Made by a program: the position numbers and the translations under genes. From contig JAJRUJ010000087.1 of the NCBI GenBank assembly GCA_024277855.1, forward strand, positions 16,191 to 80,190: DNA of 64,000 nucleotides. The letters are read 5' to 3'. Under the pieces are notes generated by a model. It did no database searches. It had not been told where the DNA came from and saw only the letters and a program-made list of their open reading frames with translations. The stretch comes from Candidatus Zixiibacteriota bacterium. Lineage in GTDB: Bacteria > Zixibacteria > MSB-5A5 > WJJR01 > JAJRUJ01. Below, piece after piece: positions 8,625 through 16,654 of this stretch. Within the stretch, counting starts at the first letter, position 1. Every line of letters begins with the position of its first letter.

Positions 8625-9791
8625 GTGAACGGTCCAAATGAAAAATTCTGGGTAGAGATTGATCTTGGCGCCCTCCGGTGTAATATCCGCGCAGTCCAAT
8701 CATATATTGGCCCGAAACGGGATATCCTCTTTGTGGTGAAGTCCGACGCTTATGGGCATGGAGCATTGGAAGTCGTCCGTGCGGCGTTGGCCGAGGGGGT
8801 CGAATCCTTTGGTGTGGCGACTGTCGCCGAGGCCCTGGCGTTGCGCGAGGCGAAAATCAGCGAAACCATTATTTTGTTGCAGCCGCCGCTCCCGTATGAA
8901 TTCGGTGATGTTCTCGCCGCCGGGTTACAGCCCTCGATTTCGGATTTTGCCACGGCTCAACGGTTGTCCGCACTCGCGCTTGGTTTGCCGGTCCACGTCC
9001 ATCTTGAGTTAAATACCGGCATGAACCGCATGGGCTTCGACCCTGCCACCGCCATCGAGGAAATTCTCCGGATCGCGGCTTTGCCCGATATCAATATTGC
9101 CGGGATCTTCACCCATTTTCGCCCGGTTGATTCCAATCCGGCGGATTTTGATAAACCAATTCGGCAGTATAATTCTGTACTTGCTGAGATTGCCGCGCGG
9201 GGTTTGCCTGTCCCGCAGCGTCATGCGGCGTCCTCATTTTCAGTCTTGCATTGTCCGGAGGCGTTTTTTGATTGTATCCGTCCCGGCCTGCTTTTGTATG
9301 GCGGCTTCAATGGCCGTCTGTCCGCCGCTGGACTACAGACCAAAACGGTCATGTCCTGTCACTGCCGCGTCCTGTTTACCCGCCGGGTCAAAGCGGGCGA
9401 ATGGCTCCATTATGGCAATACTTACCAGGCCCTCCAGGACATGAAGGTTGCCATTATCGCCGCCGGTTACGGTGCGGGCTATCCGAAATCGTTGTCCAAT
9501 GTTGGGGAGGTTCTCATCGACGGCCGTCGCGCGCCAATCTGCGGGGTTGTGGGAATGGATATGACGATTGTTGATGTCAGCGCAATTGGAGAGGTTGGTA
9601 CCGGCGACCTCGTCACGCTGCTCGGCGCTGACGGCGATGACCAAATCACCGCCGTGGAATTGGCGGAGAAAAGCAACACTATCCCATATGAAATCCTTTG
9701 TCGGCTGGGTCGGAACCTGCCCCGGATTTACGCCTATCCGGAGATTCATCCCCGGCATGAAAAAGAAAACGTTGGCATCACGACAGCGTAG
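8625..9791 (+). CDS. alr: Alanine racemase
   Basis: This 388-residue PLP enzyme interconverts L- and D-alanine for peptidoglycan synthesis. The N-terminal barrel shows FWVEIDLGALRCNI, the PLP lysine in FVVKSDAYGHG (Lys39) and HVHLELNTGMNRMGF. The C-terminal half has AAGYGAGYPKSLSN, with the catalytic tyrosine near residue 281, then VGMDMTIVDVS. An open frame extends upstream to a GTG at 8577, but the GTG at 8625 has GGGAG 7 nt before it and places the conserved WVEIDL strand where family members have it, so I use 8625. It is convergent with the DUF2723 gene, with a hairpin between them. Confidence 0.95.
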   Translation: MNGPNEKFWVEIDLGALRCNIRAVQSYIGPKRDILFVVKSDAYGHGALEVVRAALAEGVESFGVATVAEALALREAKISETIILLQPPLPYEFGDVLAAGLQPSISDFATAQRLSALALGLPVHVHLELNTGMNRMGFDPATAIEEILRIAALPDINIAGIFTHFRPVDSNPADFDKPIRQYNSVLAEIAARGLPVPQRHAASSFSVLHCPEAFFDCIRPGLLLYGGFNGRLSAAGLQTKTVMSCHCRVLFTRRVKAGEWLHYGNTYQALQDMKVAIIAAGYGAGYPKSLSNVGEVLIDGRRAPICGVVGMDMTIVDVSAIGEVGTGDLVTLLGADGDDQITAVELAEKSNTIPYEILCRLGRNLPRIYAYPEIHPRHEKENVGITTA

Positions 9792-9801
9792 CCACCTCGT
9801 C

Positions 9802-9820
9802 AAGCGGTATCGTGCCGCTT
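9802..9820. terminator. Hairpin between convergent alr and DUF2723 genes
   Basis: AAGCGG (9802-9807) and CCGCTT (9815-9820) form a 6-bp stem with a 7-nt loop in the 34-nt gap between two convergent stops. There is no clear U-tract on either side, so termination function is only suggested by position. Confidence 0.35.
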
Positions 9821-9825
9821 CCTGA

Positions 9826-12405
9826 TCAACCTCCCCTGCTGATTGCCACAACCTGACGGGCAAACTCGTCGTTCGGGAAATATTCCAGCCATTTACGGCA
9901 GGCGCGGATGATCACATCGTCCAAACTTCGTGGTTGGGCAAAGATGATTAATGATTGAAACGCGATCGGGTCCGAGGGGTTCGCATAAAATGCCTGCTCA
10001 AGATATTTCTGCGCCACATCGAGGCGTCCCTGGCGTTCGGCCAAAAGACCGTAACCCATGTGGTAATACCGATTGTCCGGATTGACCTTCAGCACCTTTT
10101 CATATATTTTTACCGCGCTTGCGATGACCGAATCTGCGGCCGTGCTGTCACCCTGAGCGGTCAAATAGTCGGCCCAGACCAGCGGACCCCGCCAGTAATG
10201 CGGGAATTGCTGCGTAGCTCGCTCGGCCCATTCCAGCGATTTGGTTGTGTCGCCACGTCGGCGATAGGCCTCGGCGATTTGCAGAAACTTCTCCGGATAG
10301 ATCATCATGTTGCCGGTTGTGCTTTCGCTGCGGAACAATTCAATATTGTCGACCCCCCGGTACTGACAGGAGTCGCCAAACAACGTGGCGTTGAGGTCGG
10401 GGTCGAATGTTCCCGACGCATCTTCAGGCACAACTTTATAGAGAATTCCTGCCTGTACCGCGTGGTTTTCCAGTCCGAATCGCGATTTACCCGCCAGGCT
10501 GCCGGAGAAAAATACCGGCCGCCGCCAGCGGTTATACTGCAGGATCAATTCGATTAACTGGTCCTGGACCCTCAGAGTTCCCCCGGTCTGCGGATTTGGC
10601 CGGGGAAAGAGGTATTCATTGGTGTGTGTGATCGGATCCGGATATTTTTCTGCAGGGCGCAACAGTTCATGCTTGTTGCCTGCCGGGTCATAAAGAGTGG
10701 TGGGTACTGTCCATAATATCATCTTGTCGGTGATCGTGGTATCCAGCAGATTGTAATTGTCCCGCATCTGTTTGATATACCAGTCGGTATTTCCCAGCGA
10801 CAGGTTCACCACCGAAACATCTTTGCGAACCCCATACGTCTCCTGTAGGCACCAGACAGGGAAGGTGTCGTTGTCTCCCGAGGTGAACAGGATCGCGTCC
10901 TGCTCACAGAAATTGAGAATATTGTAAGCATAATCCCAGGGGATGAAATCTTCCGAACGGTCGCAGGAGACATAATTCGCCTGCAGTTGATAAATCGGTA
11001 ACAGGACAAACACCAGCCCCAGCCAGCCCCATTTGCCGCTGATTTTTTTCTTTCGCGACCGGAAGAATGATTCGATCAAACCGGCCAGCCCAATCCCCAT
11101 CATCATCCCAAAGAAAATGAATCCGGGGGTGAAAAAATAATCGCGGTCGCGCACTTCGATATAGGCATCACCGGAAATAGGGTCAAACCGTGTGCCATCG
11201 GCAAAATTCATATACCAGACCAACCCGATCGAACCGAGTAACAGCAAGGTAATCATCAACATTGCCAACATTTTCTGGCGCGAGGCCAACCAGATACAGC
11301 CAAATATCCCCAAGGCAAAACAGGCCAGGAAGCCATAGCCGGTAAAACCATACTGGCCTTTGAAAAACCGCCAGAATCCCATCCGCGCATGGTCGCCGAG
11401 TTGGTTGGCAAAAAATTGACCCCGTCGTTTAAATGAGCGGATGATCATCGATTCCGACCCATATTGCTTTCGGGCCAGATAATAGCGGAACTTATTCAGT
11501 GTTTCGGGATTGTTCTCATCAATCACCGGATTCTGGGCCGAGCGAATCGGGATATATAAATGGTTGCTGAATCCGGCGGCGGCCGCAATTAACAAGACAC
11601 AAATAAGGATCCAGGACCTTTTCCGAGTGGCGGTAATCGCCATGATTGCCGCGACGGCTGTCCAGCCCAACCAGGCCAGGGCAAACCAGTCAAAACTGAT
11701 GGCAATCGTCAACAGCACCGCACCGGTGACCCAAATCCGCCAGTCTTTCCGTAGATTTTTGTCGATTAGCATCACGAACAGCATCACCGGTGGAATGACC
11801 ATAAATGCCGTGAGATGGATCCCGATCGAGGCAAACCCGACATAGACGATGCCGATTAGATAGCGAGTTCCTTTCGGGGTCTCGCGGGTATCCATCCAGC
11901 GCAAAGCCAGCCAGATTACCGCGACAATGATGAACATCGACGGGCCGTAGACCTCGGTCTCGACCGCATTGTTCCAGTGCGTGTTGGAGAAAGCCATGAA
12001 CAGCGAGCCGCAGATTGCCCCGACATAGCAGGCCGCGGTCTTCCAATCGTCTTTGCCATTTTCACCCAAAGCCCCTTTAATGATCCGGAAAAGGACAAAA
12101 AACGTGACCATTGCCGCCGCCGCCGAGGTCAAGGTTGAAATCAGATTGACCCGCGCGGCAATATCGACCGAGGTGGGAAACATAGTAAAGACCCGTCCGA
12201 TCAATACATAGAGCGGTGTTCCGGGCGGATGAGGGATACCCAGCGTCGAGGCGGAGGCGATAAATTCACCACAATCCCAAAATGAGAGGGTCGGGGCGCG
12301 AGTGAGATTATAAACTACAAAAGTAAATAACCCGATGGCCCAACCCACGATAAACCGAATTTGATCGTCTCTTCTGCCGTTCAATCGTTCCATATTCTCA
12401 TCCAT
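9826..12405 (-). CDS. DUF2723 (TMEM260-like) GT-C glycosyltransferase with C-terminal TPRs
   Basis: This 859-residue multi-pass membrane protein belongs to the DUF2723 family, related to the eukaryotic protein O-mannosyltransferase TMEM260. The N-terminal region has the diagnostic TRAPTLSFWDCGEFIASAS and IPHPPGTPLYVLIGR motifs (residues about 34-72), with the conserved acidic pair of the first periplasmic loop. Ten or more hydrophobic segments follow to about residue 480. A soluble region with the DNDTFPVWCLQETYGVR motif comes next, then TPR-like repeats from about residue 690 (GDTTKSLEWAERATQQFP and later). It likely glycosylates exported proteins or lipids on the outer face of the inner membrane. 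A TPR-only exported protein is encoded nearby. The window holds a second GT-C/TPR protein at 3121-5373. Confidence 0.88.
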   Translation of the reverse strand: MDENMERLNGRRDDQIRFIVGWAIGLFTFVVYNLTRAPTLSFWDCGEFIASASTLGIPHPPGTPLYVLIGRVFTMFPTSVDIAARVNLISTLTSAAAAMVTFFVLFRIIKGALGENGKDDWKTAACYVGAICGSLFMAFSNTHWNNAVETEVYGPSMFIIVAVIWLALRWMDTRETPKGTRYLIGIVYVGFASIGIHLTAFMVIPPVMLFVMLIDKNLRKDWRIWVTGAVLLTIAISFDWFALAWLGWTAVAAIMAITATRKRSWILICVLLIAAAAGFSNHLYIPIRSAQNPVIDENNPETLNKFRYYLARKQYGSESMIIRSFKRRGQFFANQLGDHARMGFWRFFKGQYGFTGYGFLACFALGIFGCIWLASRQKMLAMLMITLLLLGSIGLVWYMNFADGTRFDPISGDAYIEVRDRDYFFTPGFIFFGMMMGIGLAGLIESFFRSRKKKISGKWGWLGLVFVLLPIYQLQANYVSCDRSEDFIPWDYAYNILNFCEQDAILFTSGDNDTFPVWCLQETYGVRKDVSVVNLSLGNTDWYIKQMRDNYNLLDTTITDKMILWTVPTTLYDPAGNKHELLRPAEKYPDPITHTNEYLFPRPNPQTGGTLRVQDQLIELILQYNRWRRPVFFSGSLAGKSRFGLENHAVQAGILYKVVPEDASGTFDPDLNATLFGDSCQYRGVDNIELFRSESTTGNMMIYPEKFLQIAEAYRRRGDTTKSLEWAERATQQFPHYWRGPLVWADYLTAQGDSTAADSVIASAVKIYEKVLKVNPDNRYYHMGYGLLAERQGRLDVAQKYLEQAFYANPSDPIAFQSLIIFAQPRSLDDVIIRACRKWLEYFPNDEFARQVVAISRGG

Positions 12406-12455
12406 GCTCGATTAAGACTGCCGCTCGCTCAACCGATAACCGAAATGAGCGATTA

Positions 12456-12484
12456 AAGATAGCTTCCCGATCTTTTCGGGACAA
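12456..12484 (-). promoter_or_regulatory. Candidate promoter of the DUF2723 gene
   Basis: On the minus strand TTGTCC (12479-12484) and TATCTT (12456-12461) are 17 bp apart. The same -10 hexamer is used at 6520. A 6-bp inverted repeat TCCCGA...TCGGGA (12465-12481) fills the spacer and could be an operator. The predicted leader is about 43 nt. Confidence 0.4.
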
Positions 12485-12510
12485 CGTAAATCGGAACAAG
12501 GGGTGTCTCA

Positions 12511-12786
12511 ATGTTTACCTGGTGTGCGATATTGTTTTTTCTGGGGATTTCCGCATTCCTGGATAGTCTCTTCAATTATGGCGAAATCTTCCGTCAGGTT
12601 AACTCTGTGCTGTTCATGTTGACCAGTCTGGGTTTACTCATTCGGACGACGACCAAAATGCGGGCCCGTATGGTTGAGCGGCAGGTCCGGCGGATCAATG
12701 AACTTGAAACCCAGGTTGCGCAATTGACCGAGCAGGTCGCCGAATTAAAAGCGGAATCGCCCGCCAGGTCGGTTCCTGTCGGTTAG
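12511..12786 (+). CDS. Small membrane protein with C-terminal coiled coil (unknown function)
   Basis: I do not recognise this 91-residue protein, but it looks real. AAGGGG lies 7 nt before the ATG, and the frame is closed by TAG just before the convergent TPR gene. Two hydrophobic stretches (residues about 3-20 and 31-45) form one or two membrane passes. A heptad-patterned basic/acidic helix follows (VRRINELETQVAQLTEQV, residues 64-81), then a short flexible tail. This layout recalls small membrane-anchored coiled-coil proteins such as PspB, without clear homology. It is divergent from the DUF2723 gene. Confidence 0.65.
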   Translation: MFTWCAILFFLGISAFLDSLFNYGEIFRQVNSVLFMLTSLGLLIRTTTKMRARMVERQVRRINELETQVAQLTEQVAELKAESPARSVPVG

Positions 12787-12799
12787 GAAATTCTGCGCA

Positions 12800-14626
12800 T
12801 TACTGTTCGCCGAGTTCCTTCATCAATCGTCGGGCCTCTTCAAGGTACGGGCTGTCGGCATGTTCGGTCAACACTCGGTAGAATACCGCTCGCGCCGAAT
12901 CCGGCATATTCATTCCCCGGGCATAGACTGTACCTTGCGCGGTCAGGGCGGCCGGCATCAGAAAACCATCCGGATAATTGGCGATCAACAGGCCATAAGC
13001 CAGCGCCGCACTGTCCGGCTGTTCCGACCGATCATAGATTTGTCCCAATTTATAGAGCGCATCGTCGGCCAGCCCGTTGGCAGAGTCTTCAGCCAATTTC
13101 CATAACAGTGTCCGTGCCGAATCGAGCCGGCCCTGCCGGGCCAGCAGCGAAGCGGTGGAAAATTTCTTCAGCGACCAATCCAGCGGTTCCCGATTTTCCT
13201 TGACCAGCAACGAAAGGGCAATTGCATCATTGGCATAGAACCCCTGCGGGAACGTGGTCAACAGCGATTTGAGTGTCTGGATCAGCGAGTCGTATGCCTC
13301 GGCAAAAAACAACAACTCCGTACGGCGAAAGGCCGCGGTTTCCTGCTGGTCGATGGTCAACCTGACCCGTGATGAGGCGGCATAGGCCGAATCGGCGCCC
13401 CGTAAGTCTCCGCGCCGCACCCGGCAATCGCCCAGTCTGATCGAACAGTCGAAAACAACCTGCCGGTCCCGGCCGATATCCAGGGCCTTGCGGTAGTATG
13501 TCTCGGCGGAATCCAGATCATGAATCGATTCAAAGTAGACGTCGCCGATGGTCCGGTAGATTTCGGCCTTCCCGTCACGTTGCGGGAATAATTCGGCCAC
13601 CTCGTGTAAGATCGTCACCGCCGAATCGACCAGTCCCAACCCAACCATCGAGCGGGCGTACTGCAAACGCACGTCCACCGTCGAGGCGTGGTTCGGATAT
13701 TTTTCGAAGAAGGTCAAACAGGCCCGGCGGGCTGGGGCATACCAGCGGTTTTCCACACATCGCTTGATATAATGTAACAAATTGACGGCCGGCTTTTCTG
13801 CGAGACGGTCGGCAATCAGGTATTCAGGCCAGGCCGCTTCCGGATCGCCGCTTTCCAACAATGATTCGGCGTAGAGCCGATGGGCCAGAAAATTTTCGGG
13901 ATGATCCCGGACAATCGATTGTAACGCCCCGGTTAGTTCATCGGTGCCGCCCTCCATTTGGACAATTGCCGCAATTTTGCGTTGAACTGAATTCAAATTA
14001 CGAGGATTGTTCTGCAAATCGACAAAATACTCGCGAATTGCATCGGCATATTCCCGGCGGCTTTCATAGATATTGGCCAATTCGCGGGAGAAGAGCGTCC
14101 GGTCGCCGGTCTGTTTACGGGCCTGTTCGTACATTTCCACTGCCTGAACATGGCGGCCGTTGCGCAGATAGGTTTGGGCGACCAGCCGGAAAATCCTGGG
14201 ATCCCGCGGCGGCGGCGTTACCAACGACACCAGTGTGCTTTCCGCCGCGGCATCCATCCCCAATTTGTACTGGCAATCGGCGATAACTGCCCGGTCTTCT
14301 TCCCGATCGACCGAGAGTGACAGCCCGCTTTGCACAAAATCGAGCAATTCGGCATATTGTTTTGTCCGTTGGTATGCCCGTTTGAGCAGGCGGCGAAGAT
14401 GTCGATCATTGGGCCGTTCCAATCGTAATTTTTCGAGCAGGGGCAGGGCATCTTCATATTTGCCGCGATTGAGTTTGTCCTCGGCGGCCTTCAACTGTGA
14501 GCTGTAGCGGTCCGGTGCAACCGGTTTGCCGGACTGTGCCCTGCCTGCGCCACCCAGGAGGGCAATGCACGAGACAATGAGAATCAACTGCCAACAAATG
14601 CGGACTGTTTTCCTATATCTATTCAT
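12800..14626 (-). CDS. Exported TPR-repeat protein
   Basis: The mature protein consists almost entirely of TPR-like helical hairpins from about residue 25 to the end, e.g. KLNRGKYEDALPLLEKLR, YLRNGRHVQAVEMYEQA and FESIHDLDSAETYYRKAL. I start it at the ATG at 14626, giving 608 residues, because AAAAGG lies about 6 nt upstream and the product then begins with a classic signal peptide (basic MNRYRK, hydrophobic core, GGAGRAQS cleavage region). The frame is open upstream to 14707. It is probably periplasmic and acts as a scaffold, perhaps in outer-membrane or envelope assembly. It is co-directional with, but not adjacent on the same strand to, the DUF2723 gene. A leader of about 200 nt with a terminator-like structure precedes it. 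Confidence 0.8.
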   Translation of the reverse strand: MNRYRKTVRICWQLILIVSCIALLGGAGRAQSGKPVAPDRYSSQLKAAEDKLNRGKYEDALPLLEKLRLERPNDRHLRRLLKRAYQRTKQYAELLDFVQSGLSLSVDREEDRAVIADCQYKLGMDAAAESTLVSLVTPPPRDPRIFRLVAQTYLRNGRHVQAVEMYEQARKQTGDRTLFSRELANIYESRREYADAIREYFVDLQNNPRNLNSVQRKIAAIVQMEGGTDELTGALQSIVRDHPENFLAHRLYAESLLESGDPEAAWPEYLIADRLAEKPAVNLLHYIKRCVENRWYAPARRACLTFFEKYPNHASTVDVRLQYARSMVGLGLVDSAVTILHEVAELFPQRDGKAEIYRTIGDVYFESIHDLDSAETYYRKALDIGRDRQVVFDCSIRLGDCRVRRGDLRGADSAYAASSRVRLTIDQQETAAFRRTELLFFAEAYDSLIQTLKSLLTTFPQGFYANDAIALSLLVKENREPLDWSLKKFSTASLLARQGRLDSARTLLWKLAEDSANGLADDALYKLGQIYDRSEQPDSAALAYGLLIANYPDGFLMPAALTAQGTVYARGMNMPDSARAVFYRVLTEHADSPYLEEARRLMKELGEQ

Positions 14627-14763
14627 ACACATCCTTTTAACACGAGTCATACTACAGGTTCCCAATCTCTTTCCCCTCACCCCGAGAAAGATATGCTGTG
14701 CCGCCAAAATTCCAACGCAATAGCAACGGCCCGGCTTTCAAACGCAATTCCGGCATCGGCCAT

Positions 14764-14832
14764 AAGAAAAGAGTGAGCCCGGCTGAGGTAGAGGGGGCTA
14801 GAAAACTACCCCAGACAACAAGACCCACTCAC
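14764..14832 (-). ncRNA. Predicted short structured RNA or transcription attenuator upstream of the TPR gene
   Basis: Reading the minus strand from the predicted start near 14831, a closing stem AGTGAG (14828-14833) pairs with CTCACT (14772-14777). It encloses an inner hairpin GGGGTAG-TTTT-CTAGCCCC (about 14793-14812, one bulge). The outer stem is followed at once by CTTTTCTT (14764-14771), the layout of an intrinsic terminator. The promoter immediately upstream is the best in the neighbourhood. The element is either a roughly 65-nt independent small RNA or a premature terminator controlling the TPR gene 140 nt downstream. A 13-codon open frame overlapping it begins at an ATG inside the -10 element and so would not be transcribed. 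Confidence 0.4.
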
Positions 14833-14837
14833 TATTC

Positions 14838-14865
14838 ATTAAACCTTCTTTCTCAAAACTGTCAA
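14838..14865 (-). promoter_or_regulatory. Strong promoter for the TPR-gene leader or small RNA
   Basis: On the minus strand TTGACA (14860-14865, 6/6) and TTTAAT (14838-14843, 5/6) are 16 bp apart. Transcription would start near 14831, at the foot of the predicted RNA stem. Confidence 0.55.
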
Positions 14866-15062
14866 GGGTGTTTTTGCGGGATGGCCGGAATGCGAAAATC
14901 TTCATAATAACCCTTAAGTCATAGGGTACAGCAGGTATGCCGCCGGGGGGTTGTTCCCCCGAACCATTTGCCTCACACGGTGATATCGGGCGGACAATGT
15001 CGGCAGAATAGCGGCAGCGATACCCATCCGCAGATAAACCCCTGGCCAAACACACTATTTGA

Positions 15063-15091
15063 TTGCCTTTTGGCGCGCCGGCTGATAGATT
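15063..15091 (+). promoter_or_regulatory. Weak candidate promoter for the yggS-divIVA-ileS run
   Basis: TTGCCT (15063-15068) and TAGATT (15086-15091) are 17 bp apart, each 4/6. The predicted start would leave under 10 nt before the yggS ATG, which has no visible Shine-Dalgarno sequence, so a nearly leaderless transcript is possible. Weak evidence. Confidence 0.25.
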
Positions 15092-15103
15092 AATTAGTTT
15101 TCG

Positions 15104-15793
15104 ATGGGTACGGTGGCGGAAAATCTTCGACGGGTCAACGACCAGATCGCACAGGCGGTCCGGGAGATAGGGCGAGATCCCGACGGAATTACCCTCGTCG
15201 CTGTCTCCAAACGAATGCCGGTTGCGGCAATTAATGAGGCGGTGGCCGCTGGACATAGAGTTTTCGGCGAGAGCAGAGTTGTCGAGGCCAAGGGGAAAAT
15301 CCCGCAGGTGGCGGGAACGCTCGAGTGGCATATGATCGGCCACCTCCAGACCAATAAAGTCCGGGATGCGGTGGCATTATTCGATCTGATCCACTCGGTC
15401 GACTCGCTCCGCCTGGCCGAGGAGATCAACCGCCGGGCCGGTCAGAGCGGCAAAGTCCAGAATGTTCTGGTCCAGGTCAACACGACCGGCGAAACGCAAA
15501 AATCCGGCTGTGCGCCCGAGGAGGTCGATACTCTGGTCGGACAAATCGCCGAGTTGTCGAACGTCAGGGTGCAGGGCCTGATGACCATTGGCCCATTTGT
15601 CGATGATTCGGCGGTAATCCGCCGCGCCTTCCAGTTGTTGCGGAGAGCGTATGAACGGTTGCGGGGAACCGCTGAGGGACGCGTGCATATGAAGTATCTG
15701 TCGATGGGGATGAGCGGGGATTTCACCCTTGCTCTCGCCGAAGGTGCCAATATGTTACGGATCGGTACTGCGATTTTCGGTCCGCGGCCGTAA
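15104..15793 (+). CDS. yggS: YggS/PLPBP-family pyridoxal-phosphate homeostasis protein
   Basis: This 229-residue single-barrel PLP-binding protein matches the YggS/PROSC family in length and motifs. Lys36 in LVAVSKRMP binds PLP, and the rest is seen in WHMIGHLQTNKV, IHSVDSLRLAEEI, VLVQVNTTGETQKSG, GLMTIGP, LSMGMSGDFTLAL and RIGTAIFGPR. The usual GENYVQE segment reads GESRVVEA here. Members buffer intracellular PLP and affect amino-acid metabolism; no enzymatic reaction is established. It starts a plus-strand run with divIVA 48 nt downstream, an arrangement known from the ylm cluster of Gram-positive bacteria. No convincing ribosome-binding site precedes the ATG. Confidence 0.94.
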   Translation: MGTVAENLRRVNDQIAQAVREIGRDPDGITLVAVSKRMPVAAINEAVAAGHRVFGESRVVEAKGKIPQVAGTLEWHMIGHLQTNKVRDAVALFDLIHSVDSLRLAEEINRRAGQSGKVQNVLVQVNTTGETQKSGCAPEEVDTLVGQIAELSNVRVQGLMTIGPFVDDSAVIRRAFQLLRRAYERLRGTAEGRVHMKYLSMGMSGDFTLALAEGANMLRIGTAIFGPRP

Positions 15794-15841
15794 AGCAGAG
15801 TTAACAAAAGAACCCGTTGTGCGGATAAAAGGTAGGTGTGT

Positions 15842-16606
15842 ATGAGCGATGCAGGATCACTGACGCCAAATGACCTGAGAAACCAGGTGTTTAAAAGCAA
15901 GATGCGAGGATATGATCCGCTGGAGGTGGACGCGGTCCTCGAAGAAACCGCCGCCCAATGGGAAACACTGATCGGCGAAAACCTGCGGTTGCGCGAACAA
16001 AATTCGTCGATTTCCGAGCAATCCAAAAAATACACCGATCTCGAGCAAACCCTGCGTGACACCCTCGTCGTGGCCGAAAAGGCCGCTGAAGAACGCGTCG
16101 CCGCCGCGCGTAAAGAAACCGAGGTTATTCTGGAGAAGGCCCGGTTGCAGGCCGAGTCTATCACCCGCGATGCTGAGGCACGGCTGGGTGACCACCGGCA
16201 ACAAATCGGCGAACTGCAGGCAACCCGCGACCGGCTGAAAGCCGAGTTGGAGGGCTTACTTCACACCTTCCAGGTACAGTTGCAGCGATTTGGCGACATT
16301 CCCGAGCGAGAGACCACGCCGGCGAAACCGGTGGAATCGGTATCTGTCCCCCGAGCGGAGTCTGTCGCCGCGCCGCGTCCGGCCGCTTCGACGGCGCCGG
16401 GCAGTGAAGCCGAGGAGATGCCGTTGCCCGACGACGATCGCGCGGCCGATTTTGATGATGCGCTCAGCAAGATTTTCGGCGGTGAGCCCGATGCGCCCGT
16501 ACCACCGAAAAATGCCCAGTTTGCCGGGCGGGAGAACAGTTCGACAAAGGTCAAATCCGATACTCCCGATACCGAAAATGATAAAGGTCCGGAGAATCGG
16601 GCCTGA
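15842..16606 (+). CDS. divIVA: DivIVA-domain protein
   Basis: This 254-residue coiled-coil protein begins with the DivIVA membrane-targeting module (LTPNDLRNQVFKSKMRGYDP then LEVDAVLEE). DivIVA proteins recognise curved membrane and organise poles or septa. A long coiled coil spans about residues 35-150. An Ala/Pro/Ser-rich linker (residues about 160-200) and an acidic, charged tail follow, both atypical of the short Firmicute form and probably disordered. The ATG at 15842 is preferred over a GTG at 15836 because AAAGGTAG sits about 7 nt before it. Position between yggS and ileS fits the cell-division neighbourhood. It should act at the inner membrane in division or polar growth. Confidence 0.88.
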   Translation: MSDAGSLTPNDLRNQVFKSKMRGYDPLEVDAVLEETAAQWETLIGENLRLREQNSSISEQSKKYTDLEQTLRDTLVVAEKAAEERVAAARKETEVILEKARLQAESITRDAEARLGDHRQQIGELQATRDRLKAELEGLLHTFQVQLQRFGDIPERETTPAKPVESVSVPRAESVAAPRPAASTAPGSEAEEMPLPDDDRAADFDDALSKIFGGEPDAPVPPKNAQFAGRENSSTKVKSDTPDTENDKGPENRA

Positions 16607-16654
16607 GACCAAGTCAACGGGCTTAGATCGTTGCGGAACTCTTGAGGGTATGTC

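Larger units (their letters stand above)
14627..15103. other. 477-nt intergenic region between divergent TPR and yggS genes
   Basis: No credible coding sequence is seen. The TPR-proximal half contains a strong minus-strand promoter and a structured leader or small RNA (separate entries). The yggS-proximal half contains a CGGGGG/CCCCCG hairpin (14944-14961) of unknown role and a weak plus-strand promoter (15063-15091). I could not match any known riboswitch class by motif. Confidence 0.6.

Noticed and set aside
14793..14840. 13-codon leader-peptide frame (MNSEWVLLSGVVF) with AGAAGG before it
   Set aside because: Its ATG lies inside the -10 of the predicted promoter, so it would not be on the transcript.
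14944..14961. CGGGGG/CCCCCG hairpin as a riboswitch or terminator
   Set aside because: No U-tract on either strand and no conserved riboswitch core motif around it.
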